Source of the DNA: Cryobacterium lactosi
Lineage (GTDB): Bacteria > Actinomycetota > Actinomycetes > Actinomycetales > Microbacteriaceae
NCBI RefSeq assembly: GCF_004403945.1
Contig: NZ_SOHM01000035.1
Span: forward strand, 1 to 64,000
Length of the DNA: 64,000 nt
Direction of reading: 5' to 3'
The first letter of the stretch is position 1. Each line of letters starts with the position of its first letter. Under the pieces are notes generated by a model that saw only the letters and a list, made by a program, of their open reading frames with translations, did not search any database and was not told the DNA's origin. Of this stretch, positions 48,614 to 58,064 are shown piece after piece. The position numbers and the translations under genes are program-made.

Positions 48614-49572
48614 GCCCGTGCGTCCCACCCACTCGGCATGTCGGGTTCAACGGTCACTGCGGCCCGCGCGCGTGTGAGCGCTCCGCGGGTGAACGTCGCC
48701 GCTCCTGGTGCTTCTGCGTTGGCGGCGGCGCAGGCCGCCGCCCCGTACATGGCGTCACGAAGCGGCCGGTCGGCGGCGAGGGCCTCGACGAGCCCCGCAA
48801 GGAAGCTGTCTCCGCTGCCGACCGAGTAGATGTCGGGTGGGGCCGCCGATCGGGCACGCCACAGCGAACCGGCCTGATCCCGGGCAAGAGATCCGTGCAC
48901 ACCGTCGGTGATGACGACCAGCTCAGCCCCGAGCTGGTGCACGCTCGTGGCAAGCCCGGCTAGAGGCGCGTCCGCTGCCCGGCTGGCCTCCATGCCGAGG
49001 AGTTCGGCCGCTTCGCTGCGATTGATCTTCACCAGGTGGGGACGGGCCAGAGTGAGAAGCACGGCAAGAGCAGCACCGTGCACGTCTACGGCCACACGAA
49101 CGCCGCGATCCGCGGCATCACGCAATGCTCCTGCCAGGTCGTCGAGCGGAATTCCCCGCGGCACACTGCCGGAAAGCACCAGCCAGCCGTCGTCGATGTC
49201 CTTGACGGCGGCGTCCACCTCCATCCACGTCCCCGCCCCGAGGTCGTCGCCGTGTTCGTAGAACTCGGTGAGCGACGCCGCGGTGGTGTCGGCGACGGTG
49301 ACGCAGAAACGGGTCTGCGTATCGGTGTTGACGGCAGTCAGCCGGATAGGGCTTGCCGCCAGCTGCTCGATGATCATCGACCCGATACTGCCGCCGAGCG
49401 GTGCGATGGCGTGCACAGGCTGGCCGAGGGCGGCGAGGGCGCGCGCAACGTTGAGCGACTTGCCGCCCGCCAGTTTGATGACCACTCCGGGGCGGTGGAT
49501 GCCGCCGGGCACCAGCGCAGGCACCGTGTACGTGACGTCCAGCGCCGGGCTGAGGCCGAGACAATGGATCAT
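48610..49572 (-). CDS. PfkB-family hexose/tagatose-6-phosphate kinase (1-phosphofructokinase type)
   Basis: A 320-residue kinase. ALDVTYTVPALVPGGIHRPGVVIKLAGGKSLNVARALAALG is the sugar-phosphate binding opening of the FruK/LacC subgroup; YSVGSGDSFLAGLVEAL carries the catalytic Asp255 and anion hole. It would phosphorylate tagatose-6-phosphate or fructose-1-phosphate to the bisphosphate, feeding the class II aldolase encoded in the same locus. It is the last gene of the ABC/kinase operon, overlapping the other PfkB gene by ATGA. Confidence 0.88.
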   Translation of the reverse strand: MIHCLGLSPALDVTYTVPALVPGGIHRPGVVIKLAGGKSLNVARALAALGQPVHAIAPLGGSIGSMIIEQLAASPIRLTAVNTDTQTRFCVTVADTTAASLTEFYEHGDDLGAGTWMEVDAAVKDIDDGWLVLSGSVPRGIPLDDLAGALRDAADRGVRVAVDVHGAALAVLLTLARPHLVKINRSEAAELLGMEASRAADAPLAGLATSVHQLGAELVVITDGVHGSLARDQAGSLWRARSAAPPDIYSVGSGDSFLAGLVEALAADRPLRDAMYGAAACAAANAEAPGAATFTRGALTRARAAVTVEPDMPSGWDARA

Positions 49573-50522
49573 TCCGACGCCTCCAGCAGCTCGCCGAGTG
49601 TGGCTTGCGCATCGGTGCCACCGGCGGCCCTGGTGGAGAGCGAGCCCGCGACGGCGGCCCAACGCAAACGTTCCGGTTCCGACGGGACGCCACTGAGGAA
49701 GGCGGTGATGTAACCGGCATCGAAGCTGTCGCCGGCGCCGGTGGTGTCAACGACGTCGAGCACCAGCCCAGCAGCCCTGTGCACCTCCTGATCTGAGTCG
49801 ACGGAGAATCCGCCTTCGGCTCCGGCCTTCACAACAACACGCGGGTTCAGCGCGGCAAGTGCCGACGCGGCGGCGAGGTCGTCGGCGATTGTCTCGCCGG
49901 TGACCGCCCGCGCGATTGCGATCACTTCCTCCCGGTTCGGTAGGAAGACATCGACGTGGGGCAGCACCTCGGCCAGGCCGTCCCAGAGCTCGGCCGGATC
50001 CCAGTTGGTGTCAAGGCTCGTCGTGATACCCCGCCCGCTCAGCCAGAGGAGTAACGCAGGCAGTTCCGCCGCCAAGTCGGGTTGCAGGAAGTACGACGCG
50101 ATGTGCACGTGCCGAGGCTCGAGGAGGTGCACGGCGGCGCGCACGTCTGACGCCCGCAGCGCGGGAATCGTTCCCGGGAGCGTGAGGATGGCCCGATCGG
50201 CGGACTTCGCAAGAATGATGGACAGCCCGGTCGGCAGGTCAGCTCGGACGACGAATGGCGCGGTGTTGACGCCGCGTTCATCGAGTCGAGCCCGCACCAG
50301 ACGGCCGAAGTCGTCGTCACCGACGGCAGCGATCATGGCGGTAGCGACCCCGAGCCTGGCAAGTCCGGCCGCGACGATAGCCGCGCTGCCGCCGAGCACC
50401 AGGTCGGCACTGTCGAGGAGTTGCTCGGCCTGGCCGAAGCGGGGCACGACATCGCCGCTGATGATGAGATCCGGGTTGGCGTCACCGACGACCAAGACCG
50501 TGCACGAGGCGTCGCCGCTCAT
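49569..50522 (-). CDS. PfkB-family carbohydrate kinase (ribokinase-like)
   Basis: A 317-residue kinase. VLVVGDANPDLIISGDVVP, LVLGGSAAIVAAGLARLG and DVVDTTGAGDSFDAGYITAFLSG (catalytic Asp265) show the ribokinase-type subgroup, different from the FruK-like neighbour. Because sugar enters by an ABC transporter rather than a PTS, a first kinase is required to trap the free sugar; this gene is the natural candidate (inference). The ATG overlaps the permease stop. Confidence 0.88.
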   Translation of the reverse strand: MSGDASCTVLVVGDANPDLIISGDVVPRFGQAEQLLDSADLVLGGSAAIVAAGLARLGVATAMIAAVGDDDFGRLVRARLDERGVNTAPFVVRADLPTGLSIILAKSADRAILTLPGTIPALRASDVRAAVHLLEPRHVHIASYFLQPDLAAELPALLLWLSGRGITTSLDTNWDPAELWDGLAEVLPHVDVFLPNREEVIAIARAVTGETIADDLAAASALAALNPRVVVKAGAEGGFSVDSDQEVHRAAGLVLDVVDTTGAGDSFDAGYITAFLSGVPSEPERLRWAAVAGSLSTRAAGGTDAQATLGELLEASE

Positions 50523-51412
50523 CCTTTGATCCCGGAGAAGGTCATGGTCGCCATGAACTGACGCTGCGCGAACAGGAAGAACAGGATGAGCGGCAGCGTA
50601 GCGACCACGTTGCCGGCCATGAGCAGGTCCCACTGGGTGCGTCGGGTGGACTGGAAGTTCGCGATGCCGAGCTGGAGGGTGAACGCCTGGTCGTTGTTGA
50701 TCGCGATGAGTGGCCACACCAGGTCGTTCCACGACCCGAGGAGAGTGAAGATGGCCAGCGTAGCGATGGCCGGTCGTGCGAGAGGCAGCACAATGCGGAA
50801 GAAAACCTGCAACCGGGTGCAGCCGTCGATCATCCCGGCTTCCTCGAGTTCAGCGGGCAGAGAGAGGAAGAACTGACGCATGAGGAAGATGCCGAACGCT
50901 GTTGCCAGCCACGGCACGATCGCGGCGCCCAACCCGTCAAGTAGGCCGAGGGTGGCGAACAGGATGTAAGTCGGGATCATCAGCAGTTGGGTGGGGATCA
51001 TGATCGTGGCGAGAATCAGGAAGAACCCGACGCTGCGACCCGCGAACTTCAGCCGCGCGAAGCCATATCCGGCCAGGGAGCACAACACAATGTTCGACAG
51101 GATCGCGGTGCCCGACACGATCACCGTGTTTCCGAGCCAACGCACCACATCCGTCTGCGTGAAGAGCTTGACGTAGCCGTCGAATGTGAGGTGCGATGGC
51201 ACGAACGGCGGCGGGAAGGTGACAAGCTCCTTCTCTGGCGAGACCGAAGCGAGCATCATCTGCACGAACGGCAGCAGGAACAGGATGGCGATCGGGATGA
51301 GCACGACGTGCCACCAGCTGAACCGTCGCTTGGGGCGCCGCGGGATGTCTACGGGGCGCGTCGCGACGTATTCGGAGGAGGTCAGGACCTCGCTGAGGAC
51401 GGTGGTCGACAT
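50519..51412 (-). CDS. Sugar ABC transporter permease (MalG type), galactoside locus
   Basis: A 297-residue permease with six helices from ~35 (HVVLIPIAILFLLPFVQMML). The EAA loop is AELEEAGMIDGCTRLQVFFRIVLPLARPAI (~residues 188-217). Its stop overlaps the kinase start and its start abuts the upstream permease stop (1-bp overlap), so the four genes are translationally coupled. No ATPase gene is in the locus, so a shared ATPase is again expected. Confidence 0.92.
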   Translation of the reverse strand: MSTTVLSEVLTSSEYVATRPVDIPRRPKRRFSWWHVVLIPIAILFLLPFVQMMLASVSPEKELVTFPPPFVPSHLTFDGYVKLFTQTDVVRWLGNTVIVSGTAILSNIVLCSLAGYGFARLKFAGRSVGFFLILATIMIPTQLLMIPTYILFATLGLLDGLGAAIVPWLATAFGIFLMRQFFLSLPAELEEAGMIDGCTRLQVFFRIVLPLARPAIATLAIFTLLGSWNDLVWPLIAINNDQAFTLQLGIANFQSTRRTQWDLLMAGNVVATLPLILFFLFAQRQFMATMTFSGIKG

Positions 51413-52380
51413 CAGAATGCCTCCAGATTGCGTTTGCGGGAGTAGACAACGACGATGATCGTGATCAGCAGGGTCGCGGCGAACAACACGTAGGCTGCCG
51501 CCGATCCGTAGCCGAACTGCAGGGTTTTGAACGCTTTCTCGTAGAGGAAGTACACGATGGTCTTTGTGGCGTCGAGCGGTCCGCCGCGGGTGGTCGTGTA
51601 GACGAGGTCGAAGAGTTGGATGGCACCGATCGTCTGCCAGATTGCGACGAAGATCGTGACCGGTGACAGCTGTGGCCACACGACCCGCCAGAAGGTCTGC
51701 CAGTGGTTCGCCCCGTCGATCCGAGCAGCTTCGAGCAGCTCGCCGGGAATGTCCTGCAGGGCAGCGAGGTAGATGACGGTCGTGAAGGCGGCCTGACCCC
51801 ACAGCGACATGATGGCGATCACCACCATCGCCTGCGACTGATCCTCCAGCCATCCTTGCTGCGGCAGACCGAACACACGCAACACATTGTTCACGACGCC
51901 ATACTGCGGGCTGAACAGATAGGTGGTGAGTACACCGGTCGAGGCGGCCGACACCACGAAGGGCACAAAGATCGCCGTGCGGTAGATGCCGATGAAGCGG
52001 ATGCTTCGATTCAGCGCTACCGCGAGAAACAGGCCGAGAAGCACGGATGCCGGCACGAAGAGGAGGGTGAAGCCGAGGGTGTTGACGACGGCCTTGCCGA
52101 ATTCGTCATCGCTGACCAGCCCGGCGTAGTTCGCTCCGCCCACGAACTGGGCTTCGCTGAAGCCGTCCCAGTTCTGCAGGGAGAGGACGAACGCCCACAA
52201 GGCCGGGAAGATCGACAAGCCGAGGATGATGAGCGTGGCCGGGCCGACGAACCCCCACCCGGTCAGACTCGCTCGCCAGGGTCGGCGCCCGCGACGGTCG
52301 CTTTCGCGGCCTCGCGGCTTCCCCCCGGGTGCCGCGGTGGTGACCGACTCCAAGACGGGTGCCCGTCGCGCATTCAGCAT
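51412..52380 (-). CDS. Sugar ABC transporter permease (MalF type), galactoside locus
   Basis: A 322-residue permease. A basic 40-residue cytoplasmic leader (GGKPRGRESDRRGRRPWRAS) precedes six helices starting with GFVGPATLIILGLSIFPALWAFV. The EAA loop is GELLEAARIDGANHWQTFWRVVWPQLSPVTI (~residues 212-242). It partners the MalG-type permease and the lipoprotein encoded 9 bp upstream. Confidence 0.92.
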   Translation of the reverse strand: MLNARRAPVLESVTTAAPGGKPRGRESDRRGRRPWRASLTGWGFVGPATLIILGLSIFPALWAFVLSLQNWDGFSEAQFVGGANYAGLVSDDEFGKAVVNTLGFTLLFVPASVLLGLFLAVALNRSIRFIGIYRTAIFVPFVVSAASTGVLTTYLFSPQYGVVNNVLRVFGLPQQGWLEDQSQAMVVIAIMSLWGQAAFTTVIYLAALQDIPGELLEAARIDGANHWQTFWRVVWPQLSPVTIFVAIWQTIGAIQLFDLVYTTTRGGPLDATKTIVYFLYEKAFKTLQFGYGSAAAYVLFAATLLITIIVVVYSRKRNLEAF

Positions 52381-52389
52381 GACCAGGTC

Positions 52390-53712
52390 CTAGTCGTTCA
52401 GAGCTTTGTCGGCTATCGTGGCGGCCTTCTCGAGGGCGGACTTCGGATCGCCCTGCCCCTGCAACACATTGGAGATCGCTGATCCGATCGCCTCGGAGAG
52501 GCCGACGTATCCGGGGATCGTCGGGCGCGGCTGTTCGGCATTGACCATGTTCTCGGCCATCACGTCAAGTCCGGGGTAGGTCACGACCTGCTCCTTGAAC
52601 GCGTCGGAGTCCACCTCGGAACTGCGCAGCGGCAGGTTGCCCACCTTGACGTTCCATCGTTCGTCCTGCGCTGCATCCGTGAGCCATTTGGTGAACTCGA
52701 AGGCCCAGTACTCACGGTTCTTGTCTTTGTGGTCGAACAGCGCCCAGATGTCGGCGCCGGATACTGTCTGGTGGTCACCGTCAGTTCCCGGCAGCTGCAC
52801 GACGCCGTAGTCCGTGCCTGCGGTCTTGAAGTCGACAAGCTGCCACGGCCCTGACGTGATCATGCCGATTCGGTCGCTGGCGAACAGCTGCGCGAACTTG
52901 GTGTCGGTCTGATCGAGGTAGATGCTCTTGTCGTCGATGGCCATGTCGCGCAGGTTTGTGAGCGCGTCGACACCGGCCGTCGAGGCGATTTCGGACTTCG
53001 TGGAGTCGTCGCTCAGAATCGTGCCGCCGTTCTGCCAGAAGTGCGGCCAGAACTGCCAGGTGGTCTCCTCCGATCCCGACACCGAGTAGGCGTAGCCGTA
53101 GGTCTCGGTCGACGCATCCGTCAGCTGCTTCGCGGCGCTCCGGAAATCTTCCCAGCTCCAGTCGGAAGTCGGGTAGTCCACACCGGCGCCGTCGAACACG
53201 GTCTTGTTATAGATGAGGGAAAGATTGTCGACGATTGCCGGGAAGCCGATGGTCTTGGTCCCGGTAGGTTGCGCCGTGGCGCGTGCGGACGCGGAGAACT
53301 CGTCCCACTTCACGTCGGCTTCTGCGACCTGGTCGGTGATGTCAAGGGTGCGCCCCGAGGATTCCAGTTGCCCCGCCCACGACCCGAACGCATACGAGAT
53401 GTCCGGGTATTTGTTGCCGGCGAATCCCGCGGAGAGTTTCTGCAACAGGTCCTCCGTGGAGGACGCTCCGGCCGAGACCTCGATTGTCACGTTGGGGTGG
53501 TCCGCCTCGTACTCCGCCACGAGTTCCTCGAGGACCTTCTGGGCTTGGTCGGTTTGGCCCGTCCACATCTCCAGCCGGACCTGCGCGTCGGGGTCGAGTT
53601 CCGTGGCGCCCTGGGCGGCGCCGCAGCCCGTGAGTGACACGATGAGGGCTGCCCCGAGCACCAGGCCGGACACCCGCCTCAGTGCGGTGCGGGGAAGGGT
53701 GCGCTTCATCAT
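52390..53712 (-). CDS. Sugar ABC transporter substrate-binding lipoprotein, galactoside locus
   Basis: A 440-residue family 1 binding protein. Lipobox LTGC (Cys30). VRLEMWTGQTDQAQKVLEELVAEYEADHPNVTIEV is the typical first lobe; FASDRIGMITSGPWQL and WAFEFTKWLTDAAQDERWNVKVGNLPLRSS are second-lobe landmarks. GAGGATCCA precedes the first ATG; a second ATG follows at once. The ligand is likely an alpha-galactoside or amino sugar, judged from the GH4 enzyme, SIS isomerase and aldolase nearby. Confidence 0.92.
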   Translation of the reverse strand: MMKRTLPRTALRRVSGLVLGAALIVSLTGCGAAQGATELDPDAQVRLEMWTGQTDQAQKVLEELVAEYEADHPNVTIEVSAGASSTEDLLQKLSAGFAGNKYPDISYAFGSWAGQLESSGRTLDITDQVAEADVKWDEFSASARATAQPTGTKTIGFPAIVDNLSLIYNKTVFDGAGVDYPTSDWSWEDFRSAAKQLTDASTETYGYAYSVSGSEETTWQFWPHFWQNGGTILSDDSTKSEIASTAGVDALTNLRDMAIDDKSIYLDQTDTKFAQLFASDRIGMITSGPWQLVDFKTAGTDYGVVQLPGTDGDHQTVSGADIWALFDHKDKNREYWAFEFTKWLTDAAQDERWNVKVGNLPLRSSEVDSDAFKEQVVTYPGLDVMAENMVNAEQPRPTIPGYVGLSEAIGSAISNVLQGQGDPKSALEKAATIADKALND

Positions 53713-53759
53713 TGGATCCTCTTTCAGTTCGGGAGACAGTAGCGAATCGCGTGTCGGAT

Positions 53760-54638
53760 CTAGCCGAGAACGATGGAGCGGGTGAGGTGTCGCGGGGTGT
53801 CCGGGTTCAGGCCGCGCAGTTCTGCGACGGCCACGGCGAGGCGCTGGGCCTGCGCGAGTTCGATGAGCGGGTCGTGGGAGCCGGTCACGACCTGCGCACC
53901 GACGGCCTCGATTTGTTCGACGAGGGTGTCATCGCTGCGTCCGATCGTCCAGACGAGTGACCCAGGTCCAGCGACGGCGAGCGGTCCGTGGCGGTAGTCG
54001 AGCAGCGGGTAGGACTCCGACCAGGCCTGTGCGGCCTCGCGAATCTTGAGTGCGGCCTCCTGGGCGAGGCCATAGGTCCACCCGCTGCCGAGGTAGACGA
54101 AGTGGCTGAGGAGGGAAACGTCGATCGGGAGCGGCCGTGCCAGCACCGCCTCTGCCTCGGCCGGCAGCGCGGAGACGTCCTCGCCGAACGCCGCACGGGC
54201 GAGCAGCAGGAAGGTGGTGGGGAATCGGGTCTGCACGACCGACTGTTCGTCAGCGAAATCCAAAAGGAGCACGTCGTCGGCGCCGGCAACGACGGGAGAA
54301 TCGGCGACTCCGGTCACCGCTATGGTGCGCACGCCGGCCGGCACGGCACTGAGCGCCTCGAGAACCTCGGTCGTGGTGCCGGAGCGCGTGAGCGCGATGA
54401 CGGAATCGTACCCGCGCCAGACCCGCGGTTCCGATGCATAGGCCGCATCGGTGATGCCGAGGCCTGCGCTCTCCCGGAGCGCCGCGAACGACTCGGCGAC
54501 GAATGCGCTGGTACCGCATCCGATCACGAGCACACGCTCCCCTGGCCGCGCGAGGAGGGCGGTGGCGCGCTCGACGTGCGTGAGTGCCTCTCGCCAGATG
54601 CGCGGCTGGCTGTCGATTTCGCGGGCGGTAAGTGTCAC
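53760..54638 (-). CDS. SIS-domain sugar isomerase/deaminase (AgaS-like)
   Basis: A 292-residue double-SIS protein. MTLTAREIDSQPRIWREALTHV is the usual start of GlmS-C/AgaS-type isomerases; VLVIGCGTSAFVAESFAAL, IALTRSGTTTEVLEAL and the C-terminal SIS QEAALKIREAAQAWSESYPLLDYRHGPLA follow. The SYPLLDYRHGP stretch resembles the EEFRHGP catalytic segment of AgaS. It would isomerise or deaminate a phosphorylated (amino) sugar to the ketose phosphate used by the LacC-like kinase. First gene of the minus-strand ABC operon, 47 bp before the binding protein, divergent from the amidohydrolase. Confidence 0.82.
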   Translation of the reverse strand: MTLTAREIDSQPRIWREALTHVERATALLARPGERVLVIGCGTSAFVAESFAALRESAGLGITDAAYASEPRVWRGYDSVIALTRSGTTTEVLEALSAVPAGVRTIAVTGVADSPVVAGADDVLLLDFADEQSVVQTRFPTTFLLLARAAFGEDVSALPAEAEAVLARPLPIDVSLLSHFVYLGSGWTYGLAQEAALKIREAAQAWSESYPLLDYRHGPLAVAGPGSLVWTIGRSDDTLVEQIEAVGAQVVTGSHDPLIELAQAQRLAVAVAELRGLNPDTPRHLTRSIVLG

Positions 54639-54700
54639 GGGTGTCCTCCAGTTACGGCCGCCCGGATTGGCCGGAAAGCGTTCTGATGATCATCTCCCAA

Positions 54701-54747
54701 AATGAGCGAATAACAACTAGAATGTCCATATCGCTCACTCTGAGTGA
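54701..54747. promoter_or_regulatory. Putative DeoR operator region between SIS isomerase and amidohydrolase genes
   Basis: AATGAGCG (54701-54708) recurs at 58065-58072 upstream of the DeoR and GH4 genes. TGAGCGA (54703-54709) and TCGCTCA (54731-54737) form a 7-bp inverted repeat. TCACT-CTG-AGTGA (54735-54747) is a second small palindrome. The region is A/T-rich and serves both divergent genes. Confidence 0.5.
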
Positions 54748-54775
54748 TTATCTACGGTGAGAGGATGCGCCACCT

Positions 54776-55840
54776 GTGCCTGATTGGGATGGAATCTCTG
54801 CCATGAGGCTGGCCGACTGGACCCCGCGCAGTCAACTGCGGGCAGCCGAGACGGTCCTGAACCGACCTGCATACGCGGCGATCGACATCCACAATCATTT
54901 GGGGCGTTGGCTCAGCGAGGGGGAGTGGATGGTCCCCGATGTTCAGGACCTCGTCGCGGTGCTGGACGAACACGGCGTCGAGACGATCGTCAATCTCGAC
55001 GGCATGTGGGGCGATGAAGTGACCGCCAATGTCGAGCGCTATGACCGGGCGCACCCGGGGAGGTTCCTCACCTTCTGTCAGCTGGATTGGGCAGTGCTCG
55101 CCGAAACTTACGGTGTCGAGCGGCTGCTGAAGTCACTCGACGACAGCGCGTCGCGTGGCGCCCGCGGACTGAAGGTCTGGAAGAACCTGGGCCTGACCGT
55201 GCGGGATGCGGACGGATCGCTCATCCGGCCCGACGATGCCAGGGTTGTCACCGTGCTTCGACATGCCGGCACCCTCGGGCTGCCGGTTTTGATCCACACC
55301 GCGGATCCGATCGCCTTCTTCGACCCCGTCGACGCACACAACGAACGCATCGACGAACTCGCGACCGCTCGCGACTGGTGGTTCGGTGACCGGGACAGGC
55401 ACCCGAGCTTCGACGAGCTGCTCGACGCGCATGCTGCCCTGGTGCTGGCCTGTGGGGGAACGACCTTCATCGGTGCGCATGTAGGCGGGGCGGCGGAGGA
55501 CCTCGACAGGGTCGAGCGCCTGCTCGCCGCTGCCGACAACTACACAGTCGATATCGCCGGGCGAATCGCGGAGCTCGGCCGCCAGCCGCGACGCTTCGCC
55601 CGCTTGGTTGAGGGATTCCCCGATCGTGTCCTGTTCGGTACCGACGCGTATCCCGTGGCCGGGGAGCAGTATGCCCTGCACTACCGCTTCATCGAGACCG
55701 ACGACGAGGGCTTCAGTTACGACCCCGGCAGCAGCATCCCTGGACAAGGCCGATGGGCCGTCTCCGCGCTCGATCTTCCGCCGCACCGCCTCGAGGCGTT
55801 GTACCGAGGCAACGCCAGGCGAGTGCTCGGTCTCGACTGA
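54776..55840 (+). CDS. Amidohydrolase-2 (COG2159) family metal-dependent hydrolase
   Basis: A 354-residue TIM-barrel amidohydrolase. AAIDIHNHLGRW (His39/His41), VLIHTADPIAFF, FIGAHVGGAAEDLDRV and VLFGTDAYPVAGEQ supply the metal ligands and the catalytic Asp. COG2159 members are decarboxylases or hydrolases of lactones and amides. Within this locus it could act on a sugar lactone or remove an acyl group, but the function is not established. The GTG at 54776 follows AGAGGA; ATG at 54803 is an alternative. It is the only plus-strand gene of the locus apart from the DeoR gene, and it shares an operator-like region with the SIS gene. Confidence 0.8.
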   Translation: MPDWDGISAMRLADWTPRSQLRAAETVLNRPAYAAIDIHNHLGRWLSEGEWMVPDVQDLVAVLDEHGVETIVNLDGMWGDEVTANVERYDRAHPGRFLTFCQLDWAVLAETYGVERLLKSLDDSASRGARGLKVWKNLGLTVRDADGSLIRPDDARVVTVLRHAGTLGLPVLIHTADPIAFFDPVDAHNERIDELATARDWWFGDRDRHPSFDELLDAHAALVLACGGTTFIGAHVGGAAEDLDRVERLLAAADNYTVDIAGRIAELGRQPRRFARLVEGFPDRVLFGTDAYPVAGEQYALHYRFIETDDEGFSYDPGSSIPGQGRWAVSALDLPPHRLEALYRGNARRVLGLD

Positions 55841-55842
55841 CC

Positions 55843-56703
55843 TCAGGCTCCCAGTCGGGCGAAGGAGATCACCCGGCACAGCTGGGCCACGAGAGCGACC
55901 GTCGCGTCGCGGGCCCCGCGGCTGAATTTGCGAGGGTCGATCACGTCTGGCGCTGCGGCGAGGGAGGCTCGCAGTGCGGCGGTGCTCGCGATGTTCAGAG
56001 CGGTGCCGACATTGACCTTGCGGATGCCGGCTTCGACGGCCTGCCTGATCATGTCGTCGGCGATGCCCGACGAGCCGTGCAACACGAGCGGCACGGAGAC
56101 ACTGGTGGCCAGGCGTCCCACCAGGGCAACATCGATGACCGCCGAACGCTCGAGCATGGCGTGAGAGCTTCCCACGGCGACAGCCAGACCGTCGACGCCG
56201 GTCTGCTCGACGAAGGAGCGCGCCTCGTCGGGGTTCGTGCGCACTCCGGGAGCATGAGCGCCCTCCTTGCCGCCGATCGCGCCCAGTTCAGCCTCGACCC
56301 ACAGCCCTGCAGCCTGAGCCTCCTCGGCGATACCGCGGGTGGCCCGGACATTCTCGCTGTAGTCGAGTCGCGACGCATCGAACATCAGCGAGCCGATGCC
56401 GAACTCCCCGGCTCGTGCCAGAATTCCCCGCACGAGGCCCACATCCTCGAGGTGGTCGAGGTGGATGCCGATCGGCACGGATGCTGCGTCTGCCAGCTCC
56501 CGACAGGCAGCGAGAATGGGCCACGGTGATCCGTGGAAGCGGATGGCGTTCTCGCTCAGCTGCAGGAGGGCGCCGGCGCCGGCCCTACTGGCCCCGGCCA
56601 CGATCGACTCGGCGTGATCGAGGGTGATCACGTTGAAAGCAGCGACGGCTCCGCCGTCGGCCGAAGCCTGCGCTACGAGCCGACGCGTCGACGTGAGGCT
56701 CAC
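55843..56703 (-). CDS. Class II (zinc) fructose/tagatose-bisphosphate aldolase family protein
   Basis: A 286-residue GatY/KbaY/FbaA-type aldolase. AAFNVITLDHAESIVAGASRAGAGALLQLSE, PIGIHLDHLEDVGLVRGILARAGEFGIGSLMFDASRLDYSENV (Zn His84, catalytic Asp83), GLAVAVGSSHAML and VLHGSSGIADDMIRQAVEAGIRKVNVGT are conserved. It cleaves a ketose-1,6-bisphosphate into DHAP and glyceraldehyde-3-phosphate, after the PfkB-type kinase. The GTG at 56703 overlaps the GH4 stop (GTGA); an in-frame extension upstream is ignored because it lies inside GH4. Confidence 0.88.
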   Translation of the reverse strand: MSLTSTRRLVAQASADGGAVAAFNVITLDHAESIVAGASRAGAGALLQLSENAIRFHGSPWPILAACRELADAASVPIGIHLDHLEDVGLVRGILARAGEFGIGSLMFDASRLDYSENVRATRGIAEEAQAAGLWVEAELGAIGGKEGAHAPGVRTNPDEARSFVEQTGVDGLAVAVGSSHAMLERSAVIDVALVGRLATSVSVPLVLHGSSGIADDMIRQAVEAGIRKVNVGTALNIASTAALRASLAAAPDVIDPRKFSRGARDATVALVAQLCRVISFARLGA

Positions 56704-58025
56704 ACGCTGACCGTGCCCAGAATCTCCAGGCGCCCACCGAGTGCGCGTGGAAGTAAGTCGGCGTGCAGTTCGGTGAGTTCGTCGCACAGCGCCCAGATCT
56801 GCTCCGGAGTGAGGGTGGAGCTCGCGTTCGGATCCATCAGCACGGCCTGGCGCACCAGAAGGGGGTCTCCCGTGCGTGCGGCTTCGATCGTGAGGGCGGC
56901 GACGCCCAGGTAGGTGCGGTTGAGAGTGGCGCCGACCTCGGGGATTGAGCCGAACGGAAGCGGGTGCACCCCGTCGCGGTCCACGCGACTGGGCACCTCG
57001 ACAACGGCGCCATGCTGCAGGTTGTCGATGAGCCCGATGTTGACCACGTTGGCATGGATGATGCGCTCGGTGCCCGTGAGCAGGGAGTGAATGATCTGCG
57101 GGGCGTACTCGGCGGCGCCGTCCTCCAGCTCAAGGTCCTGGCCGGCCGCGAGCAGCTCCTTCGCGTGCTCGAACTCCGCCACGTTCTCTTCTGAGATTCC
57201 GAGGTATTGAAGCGGTTCGATTCGGAAACGCTCGATCTGCTCATCGGAGCGCAGGAACCAGCCCAGGTACTCCGAGGAGTGTTCACTGGTCTCGGTCGGG
57301 TAATGGCCGACGCGCTTGAAGATCTCGACGCGGACGCGTCGCTGCAGTTCCGGATCGGCTGCGATCAGCTCACGCAATGCCGGATAGAGGTCAACGCCGT
57401 CTCGGCTCCACTCGAGCAGCCACGCCTGATGATTCACTCCGGCGGCACGGTAATGAGTGCCTTCCAGCGGCACTCCGATCAGCTCGCAGAGGTCGTTCAC
57501 CGTCCAGTGCACGCTGTGGCAGAGGCCGACGACCTTGAGTTCAGGCGCCACGACCGACATCCACCACACGTTCATCGCCATCGGGTTCGTGTAGTTCAGG
57601 AACCAGGCGTCGGGGCAGAGCTCGAGCATGTCCTGCGCGATGCTTGAAAGCACCGGGAAGGTCCGGAGAGCGCGGAACACCCCGCCGACACCTGTGGTGT
57701 CGCCGATCGTCTGACGTAGGCCGTATCGGGCAGGAACCTCCAGGTCGATGCGGGTCGCGGCGATGCCCCCCACCTGAATCATATTGACGACCACATCGGC
57801 GCCCTCGAGTGCTTCACGGCGGTTCAGGGTGGCGACGACGGTAATGTCCCGGCCGAATCTACGGGTCACCTGCACCGCGGTGCCGTGTGCAACCGCCAGC
57901 CGGTCGGCATCGATGTCATGCAAGACGAGGGTGAACGCGGGGAGGTCGTCGAAGCGGGCCAGGTCAGCGACAAGCTGGCGGGTGAAGACGACGCTGCCGG
58001 CACCGAGGAAAACAATCTGTGTCAT
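56700..58025 (-). CDS. GH4 family NAD- and Mn-dependent glycosidase (alpha-galactosidase MelA-like)
   Basis: A 441-residue GH4 enzyme. IVFLGAGSVVFTRQLVADL binds NAD; LVLHDIDADRL and NMIQVGGIAATRIDLEVPARYGLRQTIGDTTGVGGVFRALRT are family blocks; NYTNPMAMNVWW, Cys169/His170 in GLCHSVHWT and His199 in AAGVNHQAW are the Mn-site residues. Most relatives with CHS are alpha-galactosidases, but alpha-glucuronidase and others occur. It acts by a redox elimination mechanism on intracellular glycosides, giving free galactose-type sugar to the kinases. It starts 104 bp from the divergent DeoR gene and overlaps the aldolase. Confidence 0.9.
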   Translation of the reverse strand: MTQIVFLGAGSVVFTRQLVADLARFDDLPAFTLVLHDIDADRLAVAHGTAVQVTRRFGRDITVVATLNRREALEGADVVVNMIQVGGIAATRIDLEVPARYGLRQTIGDTTGVGGVFRALRTFPVLSSIAQDMLELCPDAWFLNYTNPMAMNVWWMSVVAPELKVVGLCHSVHWTVNDLCELIGVPLEGTHYRAAGVNHQAWLLEWSRDGVDLYPALRELIAADPELQRRVRVEIFKRVGHYPTETSEHSSEYLGWFLRSDEQIERFRIEPLQYLGISEENVAEFEHAKELLAAGQDLELEDGAAEYAPQIIHSLLTGTERIIHANVVNIGLIDNLQHGAVVEVPSRVDRDGVHPLPFGSIPEVGATLNRTYLGVAALTIEAARTGDPLLVRQAVLMDPNASSTLTPEQIWALCDELTELHADLLPRALGGRLEILGTVSV

Positions 58026-58064
58026 GCACTGATCTTGGGACGTACTGCACAGAGTACGCAACCG